A stretch of DNA of 64,000 nt from Botryococcus braunii (GCA_002005505.1 KV908515.1:230840-294839); one strand, 5' to 3'. Positions 33,292-44,431 are shown, counted from the first letter of the stretch. Program-made: numbers and translations. Notes: generated from the letters alone by a model not told the origin.

Positions 33292-36200
33292 ATGACCCAG
33301 TCTGCGGAATCATCTCCAATGGACCAGCTGAACCAACAGCCTCCTGTAAGTCTGGGGGTCAATCCACAGAACAGGAGAAGACAGCACTCCCAGTGGTTTC
33401 GATACTGACAGCCTTACTGCACGAGGACACAACAAAGCCATCAACAACGAATGTTAAGGTAGCCCATCCCTTATTAAAGGATGGGTGGAATTTCAAGTCC
33501 TGGCTTTATGATCTGACCACTGCAGCTATTCCCAAGGAGTGCACGGAGGCCTTTCAGAAACCCCTTCCTTTCACGAGAGCAAATGCTGCTGCCATGATGC
33601 TGATCACTGGCAGTGTCCCAGTGGAGTGGAGTCCTATGTTGACAATGAAGCCCTCTGCCTTTGATGCCCTGTTATACATAGCCAATAAGTTCACTGGAGG
33701 ACACAACAAGTCTGTTAACCGCCAGTGGCTACACACACTCAAAACAGAGCACATGACCAGGGAGGAGACGTTCGAGACATTTGTCATGAAAAAATTCATA
33801 CTTTTCCAGAACCTCCTGGACAACTCCCACTCCATTGACCCCGAAGATGTCACTAATGCTATTGTGGATTGTCTCCCCACTGAGCTAGCACAGTTCAAAG
33901 GAGCACTCTATGGGCATTGTTGCGGGCGCTCCTCAGAAGATGTGGTAAAAATCCTGCAGAGCCATGCCTATGGTGCTGGCTTCAATGACCAGCTCCCTCG
34001 ACCTCTTCCCAAGGCAGCGGCAGTCCTCCCAAAGTCCCAGGACCCTGAGGCAGACCAGTCAGAGCAAGACAGAAAGAGGTCACGAAAAGTCAGGTGCTGG
34101 GAGTGTGGGAGCCGTGGACACATCAGCAAGGAGTGCACAAAATGGAAAAAGGGTACTGGAGAGGAGCAAGCTGGCGACAGAAGTAAGCATTCACTGCCAA
34201 GTGTTCCCTCTGCATCCAACAGTACCCATGTTCCATGTCCTAAAAACGCAGAAGCCGTTCCTATCTCACTGCCCAGTGTGACGTTTAATGTATTACAAAG
34301 TGGTGGGATAGGGCACTCGTGCGAGGAATGGCTTGTGGACTCTGGGGCTACTGTCCACCTGGTTAATGACTTTGGTGTATTGCAGAACCCCACAGTGTAC
34401 ACAGAACCACGTCAACTGCAGTTGGCTACATCAGAGTCTCATGGTTCCATCATTGCTAGTGGGAGTGTGTGTCTGGTGAATGCAGAAGGGCAGTTACTGT
34501 GGCTCCATAATGTACAATGTGTTCCACAGGCCAGCACAAATCTCTTGTCTGTATCAGCTGGGGTAAGGGATGGTATTCAATTTGTTCCACGTGAGAATGG
34601 GACCTACAGCAGTCTGGTGGGACCCATGGGTTGGGAGTGCAGCATTGTAGAAAGATATGGGTTGTATGTTCTGAGGGGAATTTATCCCACCAAATATCAG
34701 GTGGCTTGTCAAGTGTGTGTGAACCCTATGTCTGCACATCATGCTGCGCACAAACCTGCACATAACTGCAAGTTGCGAAAACTTTGGCATGAGAGGTTAG
34801 GGCATCCTGGGAAGACAGCCACAGAGCGTTTGAGCAGGGAGGAGTTGTGTACTGGGATACCTGTGTCCCTTCTTCCTTGTTCAAAGTGCGATACTCACTG
34901 TGACCCTTGTGTTCGGGGAAAGCAGTGTAAACCATCTTTCAAGCCAAGTTCACATGAGCCGCCTCGAGTACTGCATCGAATACATGCGGATACGGTTGGT
35001 GCCATGTCAACTCCTGGCGTTGAAGGGGAAAAGTTTTCTGTCACAGTAGTGGATGAGTTGTCTAATTTCGTTTCAGTGTTACCAGTCACTAGCAAGGCTA
35101 CCATTGCATCTCATTTGACAGACACTATTACATACTGGGAGAGACAGACAGAATCCAAGGTTAAGGCGGTTAGGACTGACAGGGGCACAGAGTTCTTGAA
35201 TAAAACGTTTCATGGGTTCTGTACAGAGAATGGCATTCACACTGAGACCTCTGCCGCGTATACTCCACAGCAGAATGGAGTTGCTGAGAGAATGAATCGA
35301 ACATTGAAAGAGAAGGCCAGAACATTGCTGTTGGGTGTTCAGGCAGATGAGAGTCTTTGGGTGGATGCAATGCTTACTGCTGCATATTTACATAATGTGA
35401 TGCCAGTCTCTGGTCAGGAGAAAACCCCATTTGAAATGTTCACTGGCTCTGTCCCTGATCTGTCCCATTTGCGCAAGTGGGGCTGTTTGGCATACGTGAA
35501 ACATGCCAAACACCAGGTGTCATCTTTGGGTGCACAGTCTGAGGCAGGTATGTTTGTGGGATACTGTCCACACACCAAGGGGTACAAGGTCCGACTGCCT
35601 GGTAGGACAGTGGTGTCTCCGAGTGTACATTTTGTGGAGAGCCAGAGTGGTGCGTCTGCCATTGGGCTGCAAGCTGCTGGGCCCGGTCCTGTATCTGCAA
35701 CCCAGCCTGGATCTAGCCTGGATCCGGACCCAGCCTCACCTCAACCGGGACCCAGCCTGGACCAGGACCTGAATCCTGTGGAATTGGAGACCCCTGCATC
35801 CACTGAGGCAACAATTCCCATGGAGGACAACAGTAGCGAGGACGATGAACCCTCCCCAGCTCGCCCTCAAACTGCCCGACTGCATCCAGACCCCACTGCA
35901 CCCCGCGCACCTTGTGCACCCCCTGCGCGCACTAGGCACTCCAACCTCACTGCACCCTGCGCCCCCGCCGCGTCATCCCCAGTGGCGTCTCCTGGCTCTA
36001 CAGCGCCTCGTCCAGCATCCTCAAGCCAATCACCTGGAGTCAGTGAGGTGCCCAGGCGCATGCATGCTGCTACCAGGCATGGGACCTCTGCACCAACCAC
36101 CAGTGGAGGGATTCGCACCATAGCCCGACTGAGACTCATGGCAGTACCACTGGCCAAGTCTCCAACTTCACGCACCCCGGGCGCATTCCCCTGGCCTGGT

Positions 36201-37131
36201 GGTACGGCACGTTTCCAGCTGCAGCCTGGAGCTTTGACACGTGCAGAGCGTCTGCAGCAACGAAATGCTCGTAAACAGCAACCCAAGTCTGGTGACATCA
36301 CAGAGCAGGCTGGGATCGAAGCTGCTGATGAAGCTCCTACCACCGTCACTGTACATGATGACATCAGTACAGAAGAAGGGGGGATTACAACGTCCAGGGA
36401 ACCAGGGGAAGCAGGAGACGTAGGGGAAGCAGGAGAAGCAGAATGTACTGGGAGGGGTACTGGAGTTGACACTGACTCTGCAGTGGAGGGTGATTCAAGT
36501 GCTGTTGATCAGTGTAGCGATGACAATGCTGTTGCTATGCATGTACGTGATGAGGCTGTAGGGAGGCTTGTTAATGCAAAATGTGAATCTGATCGTGAAA
36601 CTCGACTTCGAGTTAGCAATGTGCATGACGCAGTGGACCATTCTGAGATGGTATGTGAACATGAAGAGATGATAACTGCTGCTGCTGTGAGAGAAGATGA
36701 GAGCGGGAGTCAGGAAGCACGGAGAGTAGTGGGTCAGATGAGATCCAGAGGCAAGGTTGCATTCTTTGATAATCTGCCATCTGCCACAAGGCAGAGCTCA
36801 GATAATCCATGGGCAGGATCTGCCAGGATTGTTAGAGACATTTTGCATGAGCAAGATGGGGCAGAACCCAGTGGGGAGATGCCTTCATGTGTGTTCCGTA
36901 CCGCGGATTCAGGAGGGGATGCCAGTGATCCTGCCAGTATTGCTTTTTTACGTGCTTGCCTTGCTAGTCCTGCAGGAGTGAGATTTAGCAAGATTCCTGT
37001 ACCAAGTAACTATCGTGAGGCACGAATGTCTGATCAGTGGGTGTTTTGGGAACAAGCCATGATCGAGGAGAAGAACTCTCTCGATGCTCATGAGTGCTTT
37101 GAGTACACTGAAAGACCCAGAGGAAAGAAAG
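33292..37131 (+). pseudogene. Copia element 1 gag-pol, copy B, cut early in RT
   Basis: The start codon matches that of copy A, but one base is missing near 33352 (G run after AAGTCT), which shifts the first about 20 codons. The frame is then open from 33393 to the cut. It has a zinc knuckle near 34093, protease DSGATVHLV near 34330, HHCC near 34782, and a complete integrase triad (HADTVG, RTDRGTEF, QQNGVAERMNR ending near 35300). An acidic, Pro-rich linker follows (35640-36960), and then the start of RT up to RGKKV at 37131, where an inverted LTR begins. The rest of RT and RNase H are missing. The coding sequence is almost identical to copy A. Confidence 0.88.
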
Positions 37132-37748
37132 TGTGAAAGGTTATGGGCAGAGAGAACACCTGTAAGTCCGCAAAAGGATTTGTCAATGCACTTGTAGAGG
37201 TTTCGTCAGTCAGACCTCGACACACCCTTTGCGCGCGACTGATACAGGTTCGACAGGAGCGCCTTCCCTTGCGGCAACCAAAAAGCAAGTGCGACTGTCT
37301 TAAACACAAATCAAATATGCAATAGCAAGCTTCAACTTGTAGCAAACAGACAGGACTTCCATTCCGTGGCACAGGATTCGGCCAACCAACGAATTGATTA
37401 CATGGGACAATATTACTGCTTGCCCTACTGGCACAATCTCATATACGCATAAATTACTTCTCACATTAGCTGGTTTATAGCATCGTCTCAAACATGTTTT
37501 GTGCCGGACCTGAGTCCGGCACACTCGTTCCCTTGACGACCTAATAGCACAGCTTTGCGACAGTCAACGAAATATCTAACCAAATAGAATTATATCATTA
37601 AATCACAACTACATCAATACCTGTAAGTCCGCAAAAGGATTGTCAATGCACTTGTAGAGGTTTCGTCAGTCAGACCTCGACACACCTATTGCCCCGAGCA
37701 TTACGATTTAGCCAGAGCAATGAGCAACATTGCAAATGCAGTGGTTAT
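37132..37748 (-). mobile_element. Element 1 LTR, inverted, truncated
   Basis: Begins at the exact LTR terminus TGTGAAAGG and contains R2 and part of R1. It stops inside the internal GT-AG segment of R1 at GTGGTTAT, where the element 2 LTR begins. The 5 bases before it are GAAAG. Confidence 0.85.
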
Positions 37749-38114
37749 TGTTGAGTTCTGAACATTATTATTGAATGCCTTGTGCTTTAAGTGATCTTCA
37801 TGTGTGCACTATTAGGATATGGGTCCATTGAGAACATAAGGTACCTTGAGACACGGCAGATTCTGGACGTTTTCGAACATAAGGTACAATCCTATCTAGA
37901 TCACACGTTTGTCGGATGAACTCTTAAGGCTGCCCCACCGGAGTGAATACCAACTGGTTGTGAAAGATGCTGGGCATCACCAGATGCTAGTCTTGTCCGA
38001 CAGTTGTGTGTGGCACTCAGCAGACAGTCGTACGGACTGTAGCTGGAGTAACTTCGTCTATTGACGACCTGTCTGCTTTGTACAGGGAAAGCCGATTGCC
38101 CATAACCTTTCACA
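37749..38114 (+). mobile_element. Copia element 2, 5' LTR, short form with a single R
   Basis: The 366-bp LTR runs from TGTTGAGTT to CCTTTCACA. It matches the 694-bp 3' LTR of this element except that a block of 328 bp is precisely missing: only one R is present, followed directly by GGAAAGCC. One further base differs near the end (CCCATAACC here, CCTATAACC in the 3' LTR). Confidence 0.88.
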
Positions 38115-38128
38115 GGTTATGGGCCCAC
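38115..38128 (+). other. Primer binding site for half initiator tRNA-Met
   Basis: GGTTATGGGCCCAC directly follows the LTR. The next bases (GCCCTTCCAGCTGAGCCA) also resemble the continuation of the tRNA complement, so pairing may be longer than in element 1. Confidence 0.8.
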
Positions 38129-38504
38129 GCCCTTCCAGCTGAGCCAAGTAAAAGCAGGAGTGAAGGTCGTCTACGGATGGGTCAGACGTAAGCGTCAACA
38201 AAGGAGCTCGAGCATGGCGCAGCGGCGCAAGGGAACTCGAGTGTACCAGGACCATTATCTTACTCACAGTTTACCTTTCTGGGAAATTCATAATTGAAGT
38301 TTTAGCTGTGCTTTATCATTCATAGACGTTGTCTAGAAGCACTGAGTGAGTCGGGCCGGACTCCGGCGCAAACTTCTGAGGGGAACATATCTGCTACTAC
38401 TGTGCAAGACTGGCTGGTAAATTTCCATGACATGGAGGGAATTGTAGGGTATTGCTGCATTCCAGAAGTTTATGAGTAAGTTTGGCTGGTGAAGTGACAA
38501 TAGT

Positions 38505-41447
38505 ATGACAAAAAGGGGCAAAGAAAAGGAAAGTAGCAGTGAAACAGCAATGTCTCAACCTGGAGAAGTCAGTGGGGCCACTCCAGGGCAGTCTATGACC
38601 GGGACACAATCAGCCACTGCAGAACCAAAGGTGGAGATTGACAAGGCAGCCTACATCCCCAATACCTCTAATCCAAAGATGACTGTCATGCTTGATGATG
38701 GAGGGCGCAATTTTGAATTTTGGTATGAAAATTTGGAGGCGTGCGCAAACACCAAGGGGGTCAGAGCGGCTTTGGAGAGGCCAATGCCAGGGTCGGTGGA
38801 GAACTCAGCCATCAAGCAGTGGCTGATCCAGTCAGTTCCAGTCATCTGGCATTCTCAGATCTCATGCCACAAAGCAGCGTTCGACTTCATCGCGTGGGTG
38901 AAGAACAGTCACACTGGAGGGAGCAACCAAGACATCAACCTTGAGTGGTACAAGGAAATGGAGCAGGGCATCAAGACAGGGGAGACACTCAAGGTCTACC
39001 TCTACAGAATGATGGATCTGGCTACAAGTCTCAGAAACAACGCGTTCATCCTCTTGGACCACAATGTTGGGGAGCTGATGGTGAAGGGCCTCCCTCCTGT
39101 GCTGAGGCTCGAGTCCCTGGAGGTTATGGCAACCGACAAGCCGCCATTGGAGCTGATTCAAAGAATCCTGCGCGCCGCAGCCAGCCGTGGGTACAAGGAC
39201 CCACCTGCAGAGGGAACACCTCAGGCCATGGCAGCTGCAGCAGTGGCTGGTCCCTCTGGGGGGGTAGCTGGAGCGTCATCAAGCGCTGGAGCTGCACCAG
39301 GAGTGGGAGCAGTACCGGGAGTTGGAGCAGCACTACCAGCAAACGAACAGCCTCCCGCTGGCCCCTCTGCAACTACTTTTGGTGGCAGGGGGCGTGGACC
39401 TGGCAGGGCAAGAAGGCCCAGAGAGGAGCTTACATGCCACTTCTGCAAGGCAAAGGGCCACTTCATGACTGACTGCGGACCGCTCAGGCAGCTGCAGGCT
39501 CTGCATCAAAACATGCAAGCGGCAAGCGTTGGGCCTGCAGCTTACTGGGGCCAGGGAGGCCCACAGTCGTCTCCTCAAGCCTGGTGGGACCATGGATCTG
39601 GCCGGGGTGGCCCGCCTTCATCCGCTTCCAGCCCTGGACCTCCTTCAGCATATAACTATCCAACAAGTCAACACACGTTTCCGGGGTGGCATTTACCACC
39701 TCCACCCCCTCCTTCTGGTGAGGCGATGTTTATCTCTCTCAATGTGCTTGCCCCAACTTCGCATGGAGCTAGCAGCACATCTTGGTTAATAGATAGTGGT
39801 GCCTCTGTGCATATAGTCAATGATCTCTCATTGCTCCATAATCCAGTTATGCATAGACAGCCTCTTCCTCTGCACTTGGCAACCTCAGACGCCAAGGGAG
39901 GAATCATTGCATCTGGGTCTGTATGCCTTGTGAATGCAAGGCACGAAGTATTCTGGCTGCACAATGTGCAGTGTGTTCCTTCTGCGCATACCAACCTCAT
40001 TTCAGTCACTGGTGCAATTCAGGATGGAGCATCTTTCCTGACTGACACTGCAGGTGGTTACACAGCCATGAAGGGACCTGAAGGGTGGTGTGGAGATATC
40101 ACCCGCGCACGAGGTCTGTTTTTTTTGGAGTTTGTTAGTCCTGTCAGAGGGCAGCAAGTTGGCTGCAGACATATTGATCACATGGCTGAGGCGTCTCATC
40201 TTAGGAAAGGACACGTGTGTAGCGAGAGATCTCTGTGGCATGCTAGGTTAGGTCATCCTGGTGCCAGCAGCATGCAGAGGTTCTCCAAGGAAGATCTGGT
40301 TACAGGAATCAATATCTCCCTTGCTCCCTGCTCTGAGTGCCCCAAGCACTGTGAATCGTGTATACAAGGGAAACACTCCAGACCTCCTTTCCCTGTATCT
40401 TCCAGGCCTGCACATCACCCACTCGATAGAGTCCATGTGGATACTGTGGGTCCCATATCACCTCCTGCCATCACAGGTGAACGATATTGGGTCACTGTAG
40501 TGGATGAAAGTTCACACCAAGTTGCCTCCCTGCCTGTGAAGTCAAAGGATGGCATCCCAAAGGCTGTGATAGACCTGCTCCGTTTTTGGCAGACCCAACG
40601 AGGCACGGTTGTGAAGTGTGTGAGGACTGACAGGGGTTCAGAGTTCCTGAACCAGCAATTCAAAGAGTTTTGTGCTCAGCAGGGCACTAAGATGGAGTCC
40701 TCAGCGCCCTACACGCCTCAGCAGAATGGGGTGGCGGAGAGGATGAATAGGACCCTGAAGGAGCGAACAAGGACTCTGTTGGTCCATGCTGCAGCAGACC
40801 CCTCCCTTTGGAAGGAGTCGCTTGAGACAGCTACCCTCCTCTACAATGTGGGTCCTACTTCAGGCAGGTCCCTGACCCCCATGGAATTATTCTTTGGTGT
40901 CAAACCTGATGTGTCTGTGCTGCGCACGTTTGGCTGTGTAGCCCATGTGCACATTCCCAGTGGCCAAAGGTCTGTTTTTGGGCCCAAGACCATCCCTGGG
41001 ATGTTTACTGGTTATTGTCCCCAGTCTAAAGCGTATCGTGTGTACGTGGGGAATGGAGTGTGGAAGGAGAGTAGGGACGTCAGCTTTATCGAGCACTTGA
41101 GGGGGGCTGAGAGAGTGGGTCTATCAAAGGTCCAGCCTGGGTCTGTCTATGATTCTAGGATATCACCCCCCCTTGGCAGTGAGAATCTGGCAACGCCTCA
41201 AGCAATTCCCTCTGCTGCTCCACCCACGTTCTGGGATGAGGAGGATGACCATGGAGTGGAGACGCTTTCCACTGGGGCTCCTGGGACCTCTGGACTTTGT
41301 GCTGGGGATCAGTCTGGAGACGGGACCACAGCAGCACATGACCAAGGAAACCCCACCAGCCTGGATTCTACTGTTGGGACCCCAGAACCATCTCAGCACT
41401 CGTGGTCGGTGCTTGAGCATATGCAGAATCTGGCCAGGGGGGTGTAG
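38505..41447 (+). CDS. Copia element 2 gag-protease-integrase polyprotein
   Basis: A 980-residue open frame starting MTKRGKEKESSS. It contains a gag domain (MLDDGGRNFEFWYENLEA near residue 65), an Ala/Gly-rich segment (245-285), a CCHC knuckle CHFCKAKGHFMTDC near 310, and a Pro/Gln-rich spacer. Protease WLIDSGASVHIVNDL is near 426 and HHCC LWHARLGHPG near 575. The integrase triad is in VDTVGPIS (643), RTDRGSEF (706) and QQNGVAERMNR (about 743), followed by the conserved FGCVAHVHIP and YCPQSKAYRVY segment. All catalytic residues are present. It ends LARGV at TAG beside a run of six G. RT and RNase H follow in the -1 frame, so a frameshift is needed for a full polyprotein. Codons and order match elements 1 and 4. 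Confidence 0.9.
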   Translation: MTKRGKEKESSSETAMSQPGEVSGATPGQSMTGTQSATAEPKVEIDKAAYIPNTSNPKMTVMLDDGGRNFEFWYENLEACANTKGVRAALERPMPGSVENSAIKQWLIQSVPVIWHSQISCHKAAFDFIAWVKNSHTGGSNQDINLEWYKEMEQGIKTGETLKVYLYRMMDLATSLRNNAFILLDHNVGELMVKGLPPVLRLESLEVMATDKPPLELIQRILRAAASRGYKDPPAEGTPQAMAAAAVAGPSGGVAGASSSAGAAPGVGAVPGVGAALPANEQPPAGPSATTFGGRGRGPGRARRPREELTCHFCKAKGHFMTDCGPLRQLQALHQNMQAASVGPAAYWGQGGPQSSPQAWWDHGSGRGGPPSSASSPGPPSAYNYPTSQHTFPGWHLPPPPPPSGEAMFISLNVLAPTSHGASSTSWLIDSGASVHIVNDLSLLHNPVMHRQPLPLHLATSDAKGGIIASGSVCLVNARHEVFWLHNVQCVPSAHTNLISVTGAIQDGASFLTDTAGGYTAMKGPEGWCGDITRARGLFFLEFVSPVRGQQVGCRHIDHMAEASHLRKGHVCSERSLWHARLGHPGASSMQRFSKEDLVTGINISLAPCSECPKHCESCIQGKHSRPPFPVSSRPAHHPLDRVHVDTVGPISPPAITGERYWVTVVDESSHQVASLPVKSKDGIPKAVIDLLRFWQTQRGTVVKCVRTDRGSEFLNQQFKEFCAQQGTKMESSAPYTPQQNGVAERMNRTLKERTRTLLVHAAADPSLWKESLETATLLYNVGPTSGRSLTPMELFFGVKPDVSVLRTFGCVAHVHIPSGQRSVFGPKTIPGMFTGYCPQSKAYRVYVGNGVWKESRDVSFIEHLRGAERVGLSKVQPGSVYDSRISPPLGSENLATPQAIPSAAPPTFWDEEDDHGVETLSTGAPGTSGLCAGDQSGDGTTAAHDQGNPTSLDSTVGTPEPSQHSWSVLEHMQNLARGV

Positions 41448-41470
41448 AAACTCAATCCCAGGTAGAAAAA

Positions 41471-43717
41471 ATGCAGAAGGTACAAGAGGGGTTGCGAATG
41501 CAGGGGAAGTCACAAATTCCCCTTCCTCCAGGGACCACCCTTACAAGGGAGCAGCGTTATGTACAGCGCGTGGCTAGGAGAGAGCATTCTGACATCCCAT
41601 TGCATGCCCCTGACCCAGGTCAGGCAATTGTGAGTGAGCCAAACATGGTTGGTCTCCCTGATATGCAGGGGCAGGTTGAGACAGTCGAGGCTATGTTCGG
41701 TGCAGATGTAAGAGATGAGAGCAGTGGGTTAGACATGCCAGCAGTAGGGGAAGCTGGTGCCCAATCCCAGTCACTGGCTAGTCATGCTTATGGTGTGCAG
41801 GCTGACATTGTAGGCGCAGCTCAGGCAAGTCTGGGTAGTGTGCCCAAGTGTGAGTCCAGGAGAGAGAGAGAGCTGCTGCTCCCCTCTGCATTGCGGAAGG
41901 TGCGAGAATGTAAGGGTGCTGCACATGAGTCCAGTAGTCAAGGAGAGAGAGAGAGACTTGAGAAGGAATCAGATAATCCCGGCAGTACTGCCCAGTCCCA
42001 GCATAAGGTACATAATGTACCTTATTCTGGCAACCAGGGAGAGAGAGAGAGAGAAGGGAACAGCATCAGTAAGGCTGACAGCCCTGCTGCACCACAGCAT
42101 AAGGTACAGAGTGTACCTTCTGTCACGTTGGGAAAAGTTCACGTGCCCTCAAACTTGAGGGAAGCCCAGCGCTCACCTCAGTGGGAGTTTTGGCAGCAGG
42201 CAATGCAAGAGGAGATGGAGTCTTTAGACACCCATGAGGTTATGCAGTATGTGGAAAGACCCCATGGGCAGAAAGTTATCCCTGTTCATTGGATTTTTTC
42301 TACAAAAAACGATGCACATGGGAATGTCACTCGGTTTAAAGCAAGATTGGTTGCCCAGGGTTGCAGACAGATTCCTGGTATAGATGTTGGTGAGGTTTTT
42401 GCACCTACCAGCAGCTATGGTGCTAGGAGAGCTGTGCTGGCAGTGGCTGCCACACAAAATCTTGAGATCCACCAAGTGGATATCAAGACAGCTTTTCTCA
42501 ATGGGGAGTTGGAGGAAGAGGTCTATGTAACCCAACCACCAGGATTTGAGAATGGCAACACGAGAGTTGTGTGCAAGCTCAGGAAGGCACTCTACGGTCT
42601 TAAGCAAGCCCCACGGGCTTGGCACAAGACCTTGAGCGACAAGTTGAGCGTGATGGGGTATAGTGTGTGCAAGAGCGACGCTGGGGTATACATCAGGAGG
42701 GCCCCTGATGGTAATCTGTCGTTTATTCTTGTTTATGTCGATGATCTTCTCATAGTTGCCAGAGTGGTTGCAGAGATTGAGTGGGGGAAAGAGTTATTGA
42801 AGAAGGACTTCACCATCCATGATTTGGGAGAGGTGAATGATTTCCTGGGGTGTCAGGTCCTACGCAATAGAGTTCAGGGCACTATTTCCATGAGTTGCAC
42901 TCCCAAGATTGATGCTCTTGTGGAGAAGTTTGGCGTTGCTGATGATGGACGTGGGGTTGATACCCCCATGTCCAAGGACTTCGTGGCTAGCAGCAGACCC
43001 GAGTCCTCAGATGGTATGTCACATGGGGCTGGTACCCCTCTGCCACCTGGTCATCGATACTGCGAGTTAATTGGATCGTTACTGTACATAGCCAATACGA
43101 CCCGGCCTGACATTTCTCAGGCTGTTGGAGTGTTGTCAAGGTATAGAATGACACCCACTACCTCACACTGGAATGAGGCCATTCGAGTGCTGAAGTACTT
43201 GAGAGATACCAGAGAGTTAGCTCTTACTCTGGGTGGAAAGGGCCCTGAGCTAGAAGGCTATGTTGATGCCGACTATGCTGGGGACCTGGACCACAGGTAT
43301 TCCACCACTGGCTATGTTCTATCAGTCTATGGTAGTGCCGTGGTTTGGGGAAGCAAGAAGCAGAGCTCAGTTGCTACCTCAACTGTGCAAGCTGAGTTTA
43401 TGGCAGCTGGCCATATTGTGAAGGAAGCCAACTGGCTAAGGGGCTTCTTGGAAGAGATAGGGGCTGCACCTTGGAGGGTCAAAATTTTCTGTGACAACCA
43501 AGGATGCATTTCTAATTTACGGAACCCCCTGTATTCCAAATTCACAAAGCACGTTGCAGTAAGCTTCCACTACGCTAGGGAAGCTATGGCACTTGGGCAG
43601 GTAGATATCCTCTATGTGGAATCTGCACGCAATGTGGCTGACATTATGACCAAGCCACTTGCCAAGCCCGTGTTTGTTGGTCATCGTGATTCACTAGGTT
43701 TGAGAAGATACACTTAA
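41471..43717 (+). CDS. Copia element 2 reverse transcriptase-RNase H
   Basis: A 748-residue open frame in the -1 frame relative to the upstream polyprotein. The frame is open upstream of its first ATG back into the G run at 41437-41442. After a linker with repeated GEREREL-like charged runs comes RT (KVIPVHWIFSTKNDAHGN near 260, QVDIKTAFLNGELEEEVYV near 335, KALYGLKQAPRAW near 375, LVYVDDLLIV near 423). RNase H follows (GYVDADYAGDLD near 596, AEFMAAGHIVKEANWLRG, IFCDNQGC, RNVADIMTKPL near 727). The YVDD box and RNase H acidic residues are intact and no internal stop is seen. With the first frame, this makes element 2 the best-preserved element in the window. Confidence 0.9.
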   Translation: MQKVQEGLRMQGKSQIPLPPGTTLTREQRYVQRVARREHSDIPLHAPDPGQAIVSEPNMVGLPDMQGQVETVEAMFGADVRDESSGLDMPAVGEAGAQSQSLASHAYGVQADIVGAAQASLGSVPKCESRRERELLLPSALRKVRECKGAAHESSSQGERERLEKESDNPGSTAQSQHKVHNVPYSGNQGEREREGNSISKADSPAAPQHKVQSVPSVTLGKVHVPSNLREAQRSPQWEFWQQAMQEEMESLDTHEVMQYVERPHGQKVIPVHWIFSTKNDAHGNVTRFKARLVAQGCRQIPGIDVGEVFAPTSSYGARRAVLAVAATQNLEIHQVDIKTAFLNGELEEEVYVTQPPGFENGNTRVVCKLRKALYGLKQAPRAWHKTLSDKLSVMGYSVCKSDAGVYIRRAPDGNLSFILVYVDDLLIVARVVAEIEWGKELLKKDFTIHDLGEVNDFLGCQVLRNRVQGTISMSCTPKIDALVEKFGVADDGRGVDTPMSKDFVASSRPESSDGMSHGAGTPLPPGHRYCELIGSLLYIANTTRPDISQAVGVLSRYRMTPTTSHWNEAIRVLKYLRDTRELALTLGGKGPELEGYVDADYAGDLDHRYSTTGYVLSVYGSAVVWGSKKQSSVATSTVQAEFMAAGHIVKEANWLRGFLEEIGAAPWRVKIFCDNQGCISNLRNPLYSKFTKHVAVSFHYAREAMALGQVDILYVESARNVADIMTKPLAKPVFVGHRDSLGLRRYT

Positions 43718-43726
43718 AGCATGCAG

Positions 43727-43737
43727 GCAAGGGGAAG
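43727..43737 (+). other. Polypurine tract
   Basis: GCAAGGGGAAG directly precedes the 3' LTR start TGTTG, matching the tracts of elements 1 and 4. Confidence 0.75.
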
Positions 43738-44431
43738 TGTTGAGTTCTGAACATTATTATTGAATGCCTTGTGCTTTAAGTGATCTTCATGTGTGCACTA
43801 TTAGGATATGGGTCCATTGAGAACATAAGGTACCTTGAGACACGGCAGATTCTGGACGTTTTCGAACATAAGGTACAATCCTATCTAGATCACACGTTTG
43901 TCGGATGAACTCTTAAGGCTGCCCCACCGGAGTGAATACCAACTGGTTGTGAAAGATGCTGGGCATCACCAGATGCTAGTCTTGTCCGACAGTTGTGTGT
44001 GGCACTCAGCAGACAGTCGTACGGACTGTAGCTGGAGTAACTTCGTCTATTGACGACCTGTCTGCTTTGTACAGGTACGGTGCGGCAGTGTGTGTTGTAT
44101 CATTGTTGCTATTGTGAGAGTGAACAAGCTTAGTGTACCCTGTAGTCACTCAAACAGATAAGGGACAGTGACTTCAGGGAGTATAGGCATGTACTTGAAC
44201 GTAGCCGTCTAGAGCCTTATCTAGTGATTGCTTGATCGGTGCTTGTGTACAAGATAATGATGTAACGTAACTGGTTGTGAAAGATGCTGGGCATCACCAG
44301 ATGCTAGTCTTGTCCGACAGTTGTGTGTGGCACTCAGCAGACAGTCGTACGGACTGTAGCTGGAGTAACTTCGTCTATTGACGACCTGTCTGCTTTGTAC
44401 AGGGAAAGCCGATTGCCTATAACCTTTCACA
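43738..44431 (+). mobile_element. Copia element 2, 3' LTR, long form with doubled R
   Basis: 694 bp. TCTTAAGG is at 43911, 30 bp before R1. R1 is 43941-44074 and R2 is 44269-44402, both 134 bp. R1 is followed by GTACGG. R2 ends GTCTGCTTTGTACAG, a good splice-acceptor match, 29 bp before the LTR end. Removing 44075-44402 (GT...AG, 328 bp) gives the short 5' LTR. The 3' flank is GTAAG, which does not match the 5' flank of the element (GTTAT). Confidence 0.9.

Noticed and set aside
23397..44431. Repeated LTR blocks considered as a CRISPR-like or satellite array
   Set aside because: The units are R blocks within LTRs, with coding regions and primer sites between them; spacing is irregular and there are no short uniform repeats.
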